Shown here: positions 1-9,714 of the stretch, piece by piece
Position numbering within the stretch: the stretch's first letter is position 1
Layout of the letters: each line of letters begins with the position of its first letter
Assembly (NCBI GenBank): GCA_002049455.2
Contig: KV918795.1
Location: forward strand, 1-64,000
DNA: 64,000 nt
Reading direction: 5' to 3'
Source: Porphyra umbilicalis
Lineage: Eukaryota; Rhodophyta; Bangiophyceae; Bangiales; Bangiaceae
Translations under genes and position numbers: made by a program
The notes under the pieces: model-generated
The model's input: only the letters and a program-made list of their open reading frames with translations
What the model was told of the DNA's origin: nothing
The model's database searches: none

Positions 1-2
1 GC

Positions 3-185
3 ACGGTCCTGGATGCCTCTCGCCCAAACGATGTGCTGCACAACAGTCGACGCCACGGCGTGTTCTCCGACCTGTGGTGCACGCGCAAGACTGCGGCCGC
101 CGCTCCAGAACTTACCCCGAGTTGCTTTATAAAGTCGATCAATGGCCGGACATCACGAATATACATGAGAATGACCACCCAATGA
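3..185 (+). other. Possible 3' end of a gene cut by the left edge
   Basis: This frame is open from the window edge to a TGA at 183-185, giving 60 residues. The peptide has varied composition (for example NDVLHNSRRHGVFSDLWC), unlike the Arg/Pro/Ala-rich noise typical of shadow frames here. I do not recognise the family. It could be the last exon of a gene lying to the left, a fragment of a mobile element, or chance. Confidence 0.15.
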
Positions 186-1931
186 AAGTGAGCGCTGCCA
201 CACGTAGCCCTCGTGGTAGGTCGAAAATCTCCATGGAAAGAACGGACTTAACTGGCCGATTGGAGACGACCCAGAGTAACAGATTAAGGCCTTCGAAGAC
301 CCGACCCTCCACCACTGCACCGCCGGCGAGCAACACCACTGCAGTCGTCATCCGACATCGGTGCGCCCGTGTCGATCTCGCCCGGCTCTTGCTGTCGTGC
401 GCCAACGTCTCCCCCCCCAACTGGGCGCCCCCCTACCATGCTCGGTCTTTGAGCCAGTCTTCCAACAGGTATGTTGTGAGGTACTTGTGGTTGGATCTTT
501 TTCTGTCTAGCGTTCGTTTGTCCGTCATTGCGTATCTTCCATCGAGGTCATAGCACCGGATGTTGCACTACCGTACAGGGAGTTCTCGACTGCTGCCAAC
601 TATTGTAGCTGGCACCTGGTTCGTGACTACATGTACTGCCCTCCATGCATGTTTTTTCCTGCGCATCGTGTATGTCTGTCTCCCACTTCCTGATTTGAAG
701 TCTCTCTCCCCCCTCCTCCCTACGACCATCCCCCGCTCCCTGCCTCCTATCTCTTACATCCCCTGTTTTGTCCCGTCGTATCGTTGCTCTTGTTTTTGAG
801 GCTTGCCCCCTCTCGGTATCTCGAGCTCTCGCTTGATGTGGGTTGTGGATGGCACGGCATCTGCTGCGGTGTTTGTGCATTGCTCTCGGTGCTACCTGCC
901 TACTGGTTCCCCCACTTGTGATGCTGCCGCCGTTGGTACATGGTCAGCTATGATGGGTGCACCGTTTTGCTGGCCTCATAGTCGTAGTGCCAGCCGTAGT
1001 CTCTCGAGAAAGAAAACAGAGCAGTAGCAATGAGCAGTGCGCAGGGGCCCCAGGTAACGTGTCGTCGTCTAGAGATTAGCGCAACAATGATCGACCCTAG
1101 TTAACAGGAGTATCGAGTGTGTGTCTCGAGATCTACTGCTGACCGACCTCGAGATCAGGACCGTGCACGTGAACAACGTTTGTAACAGGAGTTCCCTTGT
1201 TCAGGCGACGTGCCGTGACAGGGGCCTGAACGGGATTTCCTCCCGTCCAGGATGACCATTGTTCTGGCGGTGCCGCGACAAAATGAAGAAAAAAAAAACA
1301 GACGGGGGGAGAAAAAAATGAAACACCAGAGGACGGTCCCCGGCGCGGCTGTCGGGCACCCATTTGGCAACGTGTCGTTGCTTGCGCGGCCGCGCGGGGC
1401 CGGCGCAGCGCAGTTGCAGACACGCCACGCGGGGGGGGGGGGGCGGAGGGGGTGGGGGGGGGTGTGCACGCGCGTGGGCGGCGCCCACGCAGCCGACCAG
1501 CCGCCGCTGTCGGCGGCGGGCGGTGCCACACGGCGCGCGCTGACGGGGGGGGGGGGCTGGCCGGAAATAGGCGATGCGCCGGCCGGTGCCAGTGGCACAG
1601 CCGCCACGGCGCGGCGCGCGGGGGGGGGGCGCCCCGGGTGGGGCGATCCGGTCGGCGCGGGGGCAGATCCGGCGCGAGGCACGCGTGTCGGGCGTCAGAG
1701 CGGGCGGCGGCCGCCGCTTTTGGCAGCGTGGGTGGGGGAAGACCACGCGAGGGCCGCTGCAGGGGACGCCTGTTTTCAAAGCGCCGGGAGCGCCGCTGGA
1801 CCAATCCGCCGGGAAGCGTACAGGTCTTGCTGGATCCCCATGGTACGCAACCAACTACATAAATACAGCAGTACGTGCATCCCAAACAGATACAGTGCAT
1901 GGAGCTGGTCACAACAAGTGGACCATGTATT
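186..1931. other. No convincing gene
   Basis: The first kilobase has lower GC and pyrimidine-rich stretches of intron or UTR type. From about 1,230 to 1,800 the sequence becomes very GC-rich with G-runs and is open in several frames at once. None of those frames gives a recognisable or compositionally plausible protein, so no gene is called. Confidence 0.4.
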
Positions 1932-2096
1932 TATTGCAGTCTTCCCGATTCTGGCCGATCCGGAGAAGAACAGCCTACAGTCCGCACTACTTCTGATTGG
2001 TCGAGAGGTCGTATCCGCCCGGGTGGTTGGCTTTCGTGCATCTGTTCTGCACAGTTGTTCTTGTCGGGATCGGCCAAAATTGGGGAGACTGCAATA
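1932..2096. mobile_element. MITE-like element, family A, copy 1
   Basis: A 165-bp element begins TATTGCAGTCT and ends AGACTGCAATA, with terminal inverted repeats of about 40 bp that differ at a few positions. Both arms carry the core TTGGCCGATCC (one arm has C for T). It has no coding capacity. Related copies lie at 46632-46844 and 55516-55680; the latter is also exactly 165 bp. This is a small non-autonomous DNA transposon by structure. A clear target-site duplication was not found. Confidence 0.75.
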
Positions 2097-2619
2097 TGGT
2101 ATTGCATACCGTAGGGCACACCAAACGATGAGAGCTGTGTGCACTGTTATCGTTGTACGAGAAGCCTGCGTCCACATCCTGTGCCTCACATCAGCGACAA
2201 AGTTCGAAAGACACAGCCTGCAGAGTCACGCAGAACGCTTGACAAGGTCGGGGAAACATCACAGAGAAACGCTTCAACGAGTCTCGGCCATGACACGTAT
2301 GTCGACGGCGTGGAGTACAGGAATGGAGTGGTCAGCGCGAGCAAAGTGTGTGACGGCCATACCGACCCACTCACCTCCCCGGGCTTGCTCTTTGTCCGCG
2401 AGTGCTTCATCTGGATCAAGCCATAACGCTGCGTCGCCCTTGATGGCATCCGCCACCGAACAATCGTTATCTACCATCGCCGTCCACGAGGGCCACCTAT
2501 CGCTGTCATCGGCTGCTCCTCGAGTCCCAGGTTCGCGCCCAGCGGCCCAACCCAACGGCCCATCCCCATCAACGCGCTGGCGCGTCACCCCCCGACAACC
2601 ACAACCCACTCCCCCCTCC
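2097..2619. other. No confirmed gene; minus-strand ORF downstream of the cysteine-rich gene
   Basis: A minus-strand frame (2274 to about 2600) encodes an acidic, mixed-composition stretch. It overlaps the 3' end of the next gene in another frame. No homologue is recognised. It may be 3' UTR read by chance. Confidence 0.3.
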
Positions 2620-3126
2620 TCAAACGTCCTCACACATCCGGAACGGGCCGTCGCGCACGCACTTGCGCCCCCCACAGCAGCCAGACGCGCCCGGAAACCC
2701 ACACGGCGTCCCCGGTGGCAGGCAGCCAGTGACGCGCCCCCCGCGGCGGGGCGTCGAGCTCGGCACCGGCGTCGGCGTCGGCGTCAGCTTCGGCGCGGGC
2801 GTCGGCAACACGACGGCCGACGCAGCCACACCATTCCCGTCGGGGCCAACGCCGACTTGAGTCAAGACGAGCGCCGTTGAGCACTTAAAGCCGCGGGCGC
2901 AGGTGCAGGTCTCGCAGCGGCGCACGGAGCAGGCGCTGTCGGGGGCATTTGGCGCCAAGCCCGGAGGGTAGACACACTTACACGTCTTGGTCGTCTCGCA
3001 CGAGCCGGGGGTGGTGGGCACGCCGACGGTGGGGGTCAAGCCGGCGGCGGTGGCGAGCAGGACCACCAGAGCCGCGGCAACAATGGCGGCGGCGGAGCAG
3101 GAGTGGGGGCGGCAGCGGGCGGCCAT
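2620..3126 (-). CDS. Secreted cysteine-rich protein with knottin-like C-terminus
   Basis: The protein has 168 residues from the ATG at 3126. An in-frame extension upstream exists but lies before the signal peptide. Residues about 11-29 form a hydrophobic signal peptide. Residues 43-82 form a compact cysteine-rich module with C-x-C and C-x2-C-x-C spacing. Residues 108-125 are a Pro/Thr linker. Residues 135-165 hold six cysteines at 135, 142, 150, 151, 156 and 165, the C-C-CC-C-C order of inhibitor-cystine-knot folds. It is probably exported to the wall or apoplast. The function is unknown: the fold assignment is inference from cysteine spacing, and a small carbohydrate-binding or protease-inhibitor role is equally possible. 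The tyrosinase at 22224 also combines a cysteine-rich module with a Pro/Thr linker. Confidence 0.7.
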   Translation of the reverse strand: MAARCRPHSCSAAAIVAAALVVLLATAAGLTPTVGVPTTPGSCETTKTCKCVYPPGLAPNAPDSACSVRRCETCTCARGFKCSTALVLTQVGVGPDGNGVAASAVVLPTPAPKLTPTPTPVPSSTPRRGGRVTGCLPPGTPCGFPGASGCCGGRKCVRDGPFRMCEDV

Positions 3127-3733
3127 TGTGGTTGCGGGGAAAAGATGAAAGGGAAAGAAGCGTAGTAGTGGAAGTGGGAAGAAAGGAGCACCGAGAAAGA
3201 GGGTGATACCGACCAGATGAGGTCCGGCGTCACGCACGGAACGCCCGGTGACGAGGAAATGTTAGCTGCGGTTCGACAGTCGGTAGTTGGGGAAACGCCG
3301 CGCGCTGCACGACGCCGTTGCTCAAATAGGAGGTGCACCGCGGCCAGTTGAGCGGCGGCGTGAGCCACAGGAGCGGCGAGTACCGGGACGTCGACGCGGG
3401 CGGCACTACCTACCGGCCACAGTGAGACGCCTAGCTGCCCGCCACGCCGGCAGTGGGCGACAGCTTGGGCAGCGGGTGAGCCCGCCGCGCCCCATGAGCT
3501 ACGTGGAGAGGGCGGTACATTGTCAGCAGCGAGCCCAACGGGGGGACGGCGATGGCGTGGCGCGGAGGCAGTAGACGCGCAGCGTGGCAGCTCCCGGGAT
3601 GCGATTGGCCGGTGGTGGTGTCCCGCAACCGCCGGCAACCTCGTGCAGGTGGCGAGACAGGAGACGGCCGTTTCCCACGTCCCGTGGGGGACGACGTGTC
3701 CGTCGCGACGGCAGCGGCCGCAAGAGAAAAATA

Positions 3734-3793
3734 AAAAATCACTGCTGCGCTACAAACGCATCCGGATGCGTTCGCAGCGCAGCAGTGATTTTT
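3734..3793. repeat. 60-bp near-perfect palindrome (hairpin)
   Basis: The arms AAAAATCACTGCTGCGCT (3734-3751) and its exact reverse complement (3776-3793) flank an 18-bp perfect palindrome, AACGCATCCGGATGCGTT (3755-3772). Only the two 3-bp joints fail to pair. The outer T/A tracts give it the look of a bidirectional terminator-like hairpin or a tiny foldback element. Confidence 0.85.
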
Positions 3794-3796
3794 CAT

Positions 3797-3812
3797 TTGT
3801 GGATATCCACAA
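3797..3812. repeat. 16-bp perfect palindrome
   Basis: TTGTGGATATCCACAA is its own reverse complement and lies 3 bp beyond the 60-bp hairpin. It may be a dimeric protein-binding site or part of the same foldback structure. Confidence 0.7.
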
Positions 3813-4521
3813 TGACAATGCGCTCTCGACTTGCGCGCACACGACTTGCATTGAAGTAAGTACAAGAGTCGGCAGAGAAGCAACGCTGCAGTCAAGATCG
3901 CCGACGGGTCTTCTTCTTCCCGAGGCGTTGGCCGGCGCCCACCGGCCCTGCCCCCACCGCGCCCCCCCTGGGCATGCCCAACTGCCGGCAGTTGTGCGGC
4001 AACTGGGATGGCGCCGCACCAGTTTCTCCCAGCTCCGCTTGGGGCACTCCACATCATTGCTCCATTCCCGTCGTGCTGCACGTCTCGCCAGCGCAACGGC
4101 TCGGGCGGCGGTGGCGGCACCGGTAGCGGCGCACCTCTGCCCGGTGCTCCCGGCATTCACCGTGCTCGCTGGGCACCGACGGGGCATGGCCCTTGGCGGC
4201 CCCGTGCCCGTTGGCGGTGTGCATACCCGCCGTTCCCTCCCCCACGAGCCAAGCAATGGTGTCGGCCGGATCGTCCGTACGCATACATAAAGGGTCCTTG
4301 TTGGCGGCTGCACCGTACCCCCGTCGGGTGCGGAGCCCGCTCACCACCGCGGCCGTTGGGTAGCGCCTCGCCACCCTCCTTCATTGCCCGCATCGTCACT
4401 ACGGCCAGGGCCTGGCACGGAACGAGCAGTGCCACCCCACTACCTGTGACGTTGTGGCTGTGGCGCCGCCCGAGTCGTGCGCCGTCCTCCACGGAGGCAT
4501 CGCCTTCCCAGACGTGCAAGG

Positions 4522-5718
4522 ATGTCGGCTCCCGAAGGGTCGCTGTCGACGTCGACTTCAGCCCGCGGCGCTCCGGCTGGCGGACGCGACGGTGGCGCTG
4601 CCTCTACCAACTCTGCAACCGGCAGCGACGTCGAGGGGGAGGCAGCACCAGCCGTGACGTTCGCTGTCGGCGGCGACGGTTTGGGCGGGACGCCGTCAGC
4701 CGCTACACGTCGATCTACCCCCGAAGTCGCGGCGTCGTCTGCGGCGGAGCCAGCCGCGACGCCGGCTGCATTCTTCCCCGCACCACGCTGGCCAGGGGGC
4801 CCCGCTGCTGCGGCCGCTGCCGCCGCCGCTTCCGCCATTGACGAACTCGTGGGTGTAGGCGGGTCGGTGCTGGTCGCCCACGGCGTGCCGTCGATAGCCG
4901 CTCAGGCGCGGGAAACCCCGCCGTCGGACGCCGACGAGCGGGTGGGCCACTCCTCGGCCGTCGGCTGGACAGCTGCCGGTGGTGTAGACGCCGCGTCGTC
5001 GGGCGGCGACGGAGGGACCCCCTTGCACACGGCGGAGGCGGCGGTTGGATCAACCGTCGACGGCAACGCGGGCCTCGATGAGGACGTGGCGGCGCCCGCC
5101 GATGGCGGTGGAGAGGCCCTCGATCATAGAGGGGAGGCCCCCCTGCACGCCGCCGCGCGGACTGGGGAAGTTGAAGCCATTGTTGCCCTCCTCAACGGTG
5201 GCGCGGGACTCCATACCCGCACCGCCAACGGCGATATGGCGTTGCACGTGGCCGTCTCGGCGCGGCAGCAGCAGGCCCTGGAACTGTTGCTGCGGATGAG
5301 CAGCGATGGCCACAGCGGCATCGGTAGCACGGAGTCGACCATCGACGTGAAGGGGGCCAATGGACAGACGGGATTGTGCGTTGCGGCCGACGCTGGGTGG
5401 ACCGAGGGGGCCGACTTGCTCCTCAAGGCCGGAGCGTCGGCTTCGGCGGTGGATGTTTCGGGCGCGACGCCTCTGCACTGGGCCGCCACTGGGGGGCACA
5501 TCGACATTGTGGAGATGCTCGTCAACGCGGGCGCGTCGGCGACGGTGGTAGACGGCTGCGGGCGGACGCCTGTCGATTGGGCGGCCAGCAGCGGGTGCCT
5601 GAAGTCATTTCAGAGCGCCGTACAGCGGTGCCAGGAGCGCCGGGCGGGCAGCAGGGGCGGCGGAGGGGGGGGCGGCAGCCGGGTCAACGTCGGAGGCGGC
5701 GGGTACGCCTCGACCTGA
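4522..5718 (+). CDS. Ankyrin-repeat protein
   Basis: The protein has 398 residues from the ATG at 4522; the frame continues 15 codons upstream without a better start. The N-terminal half (about 1-200) is Ala/Gly/Ser-rich and probably disordered. The C-terminal half has about five ankyrin repeats with typical cores: APLHAAARTGEVEAIVALL, MALHVAVSARQQQALELLL, TGLCVAADAGWTEGADLLL, TPLHWAATGGHIDIVEMLV and TPVDWAASSG. A glycine-rich tail follows. Ankyrin repeats mediate protein binding; no catalytic domain, signal peptide or membrane segment is visible. The partner and location are unknown. Confidence 0.85.
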   Translation: MSAPEGSLSTSTSARGAPAGGRDGGAASTNSATGSDVEGEAAPAVTFAVGGDGLGGTPSAATRRSTPEVAASSAAEPAATPAAFFPAPRWPGGPAAAAAAAAASAIDELVGVGGSVLVAHGVPSIAAQARETPPSDADERVGHSSAVGWTAAGGVDAASSGGDGGTPLHTAEAAVGSTVDGNAGLDEDVAAPADGGGEALDHRGEAPLHAAARTGEVEAIVALLNGGAGLHTRTANGDMALHVAVSARQQQALELLLRMSSDGHSGIGSTESTIDVKGANGQTGLCVAADAGWTEGADLLLKAGASASAVDVSGATPLHWAATGGHIDIVEMLVNAGASATVVDGCGRTPVDWAASSGCLKSFQSAVQRCQERRAGSRGGGGGGGSRVNVGGGGYAST

Positions 5719-6306
5719 GGAGTGGCCGTCGACAGTGGCCGGGTGGGCTGATTCGCGTGGCTGATGACGCTGGGCCCGCGCCAGCCTCAGGGCCTCGTGT
5801 ATCATGCACCGACGTTACGCTTCCCGAGGGGTCGTGCAGGTGCCACAGGCGATGTAAGGTAGGTGGCCGCGCTGGGGTAGTCAACGGTGAGGTAGCCAAA
5901 GGGTAGGTAATAGGTTTGCGTTCGTATTTTATTCTCGCATGGTCTTGTTTGTGTTACGGGGCCTCGACGGGGCGTGGTGGGCACACCGGGCCTGTGGCGA
6001 AACGACCCAACCCCGCGACAACACCGTCGCCACCCAGGCCCCGTGCGCCAGGCAGCAATTTGGAGACGCCGCGCCCCAAGCTTCAAGGCGCACTGGTCAT
6101 GGTGTTGTGAGCCGCCGTGTGGCCAGCCACAGGGATGGCCACGACGAAGCAGCCAGTGGAGGCAGTCGTGCACGGCTGACGAGGCTGATCGGGGGGCGAA
6201 CGCCCGGGCGATGCCGCGAACCCAGCCACCCTGTCAATGAACGCGGCACACCGCCCACGAAGAGGGGAAGGATAAAGAAAAGGAGGGGAGACGCGCGCCG
6301 CCTCGC
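5719..6306. other. Intergenic between convergent genes
   Basis: This stretch lies between the 3' ends of the ankyrin gene (+) and the glycosyltransferase gene (-). It has moderate GC, no recognisable ORF, and probably holds both 3' UTRs. Confidence 0.4.
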
Positions 6307-8745
6307 TCACCGGTGCTGGGCGGGCGCGATCACCGGCCTGGCCAGCACCGCCTCCTCCGTGCGTGGCCGCCAAGAGGGGTAGACGCACAGCTCCTGGTTG
6401 TCAAAGAAGATGAAGCCGTGCCTTTCAAACCGCTCCTGCTTGGCCGCCGCGCCCTTGACCCAGTTGGCGTGCAAGATGTACAGGTGGGGGAAGCGGGCCA
6501 TGAGCTTGCCCGGCGGGCTGTCCCAGATGCCGTCCGTCACACCGTTGGGGAACAGCTGCCGGTTGAGGAGGGCGGTGGTGACGCCGGCATTGTAGCACGC
6601 GTCGTTGCCGACGCGAAACTCCCCGTCCTTGCCGCAGGCGCGCTCCCAAAAGTGGGGCTGCTCGGACATGGTCGACCGCGACGCGTACTTGACAATCTCC
6701 TCAAAGAGCTGAATGGTCGGCGGGTTCGCGTGCGCGAGGTAGAAGCCCGAGTTGATCCGCCGCTTGCCGTTGGCGGCCTCGTCGTCGCGCGCGTTGGACT
6801 GGACGACCAGGTCCGCGTGTTGCGCATGCAGGTAGGACAGCGGGTTGCGAAACCAAACAATGTCGCAGTCCGTCCACAGCACATTGTAGCCCGACTTGAG
6901 TAGCCGCAACACGACACGGGACTTCATCTTCGTCAGCTGCTTAAACTGGTCTGTCCCATAGTCCGCGTCCTCCACGAGCTTGGAGTCGAGCCCTTTGAAA
7001 ATGGTTGTCTCATAGTAGACAGGTAGGCCGCGCTTATACGCATAACGATATAGCCGCGGGTCGAGCGCCGCAATGACAAAGTTGGTGACGCCCAGGTGCC
7101 GCATGTTGCACACCCAGTTCATCATGATGGCGCGGTATCCATAGTTGAGCGCCGACAAGACGACCGTGTTGTTGATGATGACCTTCTCCACGACGCTCTC
7201 CATGGTCAGGGGCAGGCCAAAGGGCGGCTCCGATACGCCCTCGGGCGGCAGCACGGGGATGACAAAGTCCTCCTTGGTCTCCACAGAAGTCATGCCGCAG
7301 CGGATAACGCGGCTACCGTTCTTGACCACCGGGTCCGTCTGGGTGTTGCTGACGAAGGAGGAAAACTCGCAGTTGCAAATGCCCGGCCGCACCCGCTTGA
7401 GCAGACACATGCCGGTTGGCTCGAGGCAGCGACTGAGCTTCCACGGCGCAAACAGCACACTCCCAACTTGATTGGTGTACGTGCCATGGTGCAGCGACAG
7501 GTAGATGTTGATGAAGAGCTCGAACTTGCTCTTCTTGCCCTCGGACCAGAACTGGCCCAATAGCCGCCGCCGGGAGACGGGCGCCGCGCCTACCGCGCCT
7601 GCCACGCCGGCCGCCGCGGGCACCAACCCATCCGCGGTGGCGGGTGCCAAACCGGACGCCGCCCCCGGGACGACGCCGGGGTCGCCGCCGGTAGCGCCCC
7701 CCCCCCCGCCAGACACCAAGTGGTAGTCGTGCCGCACGTGGACGGTCAAGCACGTCTCGGAGACGTCAATGACCTGCCGCCGCCCAGCCGAGATGGTCTC
7801 GTGCGTGAGCCAGTTATCGTACTTACCCCGCCCAAAGATGAAGTGGGGCATGGCCGAATCAAACAGCCGCGGTCCGCCCGTGTTCCACGCCCACACGTCC
7901 ATCCCCCCATACGTGTGGAGGGTGCCCTCCCGCAACACATGCGCGCGCACGCGGCTTGCATACGTCGGGCTGTCCTCGGCCACATCCGTTGGTAGCGCGT
8001 CCACGTCGTACCGAGCGCCGACCACGAAGAAGTTCTCAAACGACGACAGAATCTTGCGCAGCGTCTGAACAAAGTCATCAAACAGCAGGATGTCCCCGTT
8101 GACAATCAGCGTCACGGCGGCAGTCGACTGGTTTGCCCTGTTGAGCATCGAGTTGAAGAGCGGCACGCCAAGGAAGTTCTTGTCGACCCGGTTCTCGATG
8201 CGGAGCCCAAAAGTGGCCGCCGCCTCTTCGTAGCCCGTCTCGTTGCCCAGCAGCGTGATGCGCGGCATTGGGCGGAGGCGGAGCCAAGACCGGATGGCGC
8301 GCTCGTTGTTGATCTTGTCGCTCCCGACAAACGGCTTGGGCGCCGAAAAGATCTCAAAGGAAAAGTCCGCCAGCCGCGACGAGAAGTCTCCTACATGTTC
8401 GCCGAGGTTGTGGTCGGGCAGTGCGAGCCGTGCGAGCGGGTCAGACAGCCGCCGTGACTGGCCCCGGAGCTGAAAGAAGGAGAACAGAAGCAGTGCGGCA
8501 GACCAAAACATTAGCCACGAGGAGAGGCTGTGCGTGCCGAGCGGGCCGCTGGGGGCAGGGGCTTTGGTGGTCTTGTAGACGCGCCCGCGGCTCGACCCAC
8601 CACCGTCGCCATCGCCTTCGGCGGCGGGACGGCTGCGGCGGGAAGAGACCCGTCCCGTCTCCCCGCCTCGCACGCTATCGCCACCACGCACGTTGTCGCC
8701 GCCACTGCGCCGTGACGACGGGCGGTCGCTTCGGTCACGACCCAT
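6307..8745 (-). CDS. Golgi-type glycosyltransferase with two transferase-like domains (GT77-like C-terminus)
   Basis: The protein has 812 residues from the ATG at 8745. It has a type II topology: a short basic Ser/Arg-rich cytosolic tail, then one membrane helix at about 74-93. The first luminal domain (about 130-330) carries an NGDILLFDD stretch near residue 213, the acidic metal-binding kind of motif seen in GT-A folds. A low-complexity Gly/Ala/Pro linker follows. The C-terminal domain (about 540-800) matches the nucleotide-diphospho-sugar transferase family (Pfam Nucleotid_trans, GT77), with DCD in a WTDCDIVWFRNP context near residue 620, then an NSGFY motif. GT77 enzymes include arabinosyl-, xylosyl- and galactosyltransferases of wall polymers and glycoproteins. 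The donor sugar cannot be read from the sequence. The gene appears intronless. Confidence 0.85.
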   Translation of the reverse strand: MGRDRSDRPSSRRSGGDNVRGGDSVRGGETGRVSSRRSRPAAEGDGDGGGSSRGRVYKTTKAPAPSGPLGTHSLSSWLMFWSAALLLFSFFQLRGQSRRLSDPLARLALPDHNLGEHVGDFSSRLADFSFEIFSAPKPFVGSDKINNERAIRSWLRLRPMPRITLLGNETGYEEAAATFGLRIENRVDKNFLGVPLFNSMLNRANQSTAAVTLIVNGDILLFDDFVQTLRKILSSFENFFVVGARYDVDALPTDVAEDSPTYASRVRAHVLREGTLHTYGGMDVWAWNTGGPRLFDSAMPHFIFGRGKYDNWLTHETISAGRRQVIDVSETCLTVHVRHDYHLVSGGGGGATGGDPGVVPGAASGLAPATADGLVPAAAGVAGAVGAAPVSRRRLLGQFWSEGKKSKFELFINIYLSLHHGTYTNQVGSVLFAPWKLSRCLEPTGMCLLKRVRPGICNCEFSSFVSNTQTDPVVKNGSRVIRCGMTSVETKEDFVIPVLPPEGVSEPPFGLPLTMESVVEKVIINNTVVLSALNYGYRAIMMNWVCNMRHLGVTNFVIAALDPRLYRYAYKRGLPVYYETTIFKGLDSKLVEDADYGTDQFKQLTKMKSRVVLRLLKSGYNVLWTDCDIVWFRNPLSYLHAQHADLVVQSNARDDEAANGKRRINSGFYLAHANPPTIQLFEEIVKYASRSTMSEQPHFWERACGKDGEFRVGNDACYNAGVTTALLNRQLFPNGVTDGIWDSPPGKLMARFPHLYILHANWVKGAAAKQERFERHGFIFFDNQELCVYPSWRPRTEEAVLARPVIAPAQHR

Positions 8746-9714
8746 TGGGGAAGAAGCGGATGAAGGGAGATGGGCAGGGGAAGGGAGAGGCGTGGGACGC
8801 CGTCAGAATCCACTCCGCCACCGACGACGGGCAGTCGATGTCAGTGGGGAATGCTCCCGGATGCGCGAGGCGGGGGAAGGACCCAGCTCAGGAAAAAGAA
8901 CGACGGGGAGGGGAGGAATGGGAGAGGAAACGAGGGTGCAGACCACACCACTCGGGTCGCACCCACGCTGACTACAAGGACTGCAATCTGCTGCTGGTCG
9001 CCAAGTGGCCGCTCACGGACGAGGGGGCGGCCTCGCGCGCTGTCGGAGCGTGCCCACTCACCCGCACACCTTGCGCAACGACCAGCAGGTCAAACCAGAG
9101 ACCCTTGCCACAGTTGCGGTTAGCACAATCGGCTGCCGTAGCCCACCTGCACCTCAGCGCCGCAGCCGGCACCGCAGCTTTAACCGGGGAAGCGCACGTG
9201 GGGCCAAGTGAGGCCACCAAACCGCCTCTGCTGCGTGCCTGGCGACAGGGCTGATGATGTCCAACGCCCCCCCCCTGCCGCTGCTGCTCCCGCCAGCTCT
9301 CGGTCTGCGCCTGTGCGCGACAACGGCGACGCCGGCGCTCATGTCAGTGCGCGACGGGCGGCGCCCTCGGCCCACCCCCCGCAAGCGCCGCGGGCGAGCG
9401 GCGGCACGCGGGGCGGGACAGCCACGGGCGTCGGTCGGTGGTGGCCGCCATAAAATTGTGGGCTGCTGGGCGTGCACGAGCTGCCGTCCGACTCGTGGCT
9501 AGCCGCATGCATCGAGAAATGGGCCACATGTGTTGACCGGCTCTGCGACTGTCGGGCGTCGTGTTCAGGACGGGCGGCACGGTGGTGGAATTCATTTTGG
9601 GATCAGAAAGTACCGGGAACGTTCTCGAGTCGGGCTGCCCGCTAGATTTTGCCACGTGGTGCATCATGGCCTTCCGCAATCCCTACTCGCTGCTTGCTGT
9701 GTCACAGAGCAAGC
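8746..9714. other. Intergenic, no gene recognised
   Basis: About 970 bp lie upstream of the glycosyltransferase and downstream of the next minus-strand gene. Several short Arg/Pro-rich frames are open, but nothing is recognisable. It presumably holds the glycosyltransferase promoter and 5' UTR. Confidence 0.4.

Larger units (their letters stand above)
3127..4521. other. Intergenic, no gene recognised
   Basis: About 1.4 kb separates divergently oriented genes. Many overlapping Arg/Pro-rich frames are open and none is recognisable. It contains the strong palindromes at 3734-3793 and 3797-3812. An AT-rich patch, catacataaagg near 4283, could be a promoter element for the ankyrin gene, but this is weak. 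Confidence 0.4.

Noticed and set aside
1252-2880. 542-codon plus-strand open frame
   Set aside because: It starts in a GC-rich stretch open in several frames, runs through a MITE and across the antisense of the cysteine-rich gene; composition is noise-like.
2620-3126. Calling the small cysteine-rich protein a toxin or conotoxin relative
   Set aside because: Cysteine spacing alone does not establish that; only a knottin-like fold is suggested.
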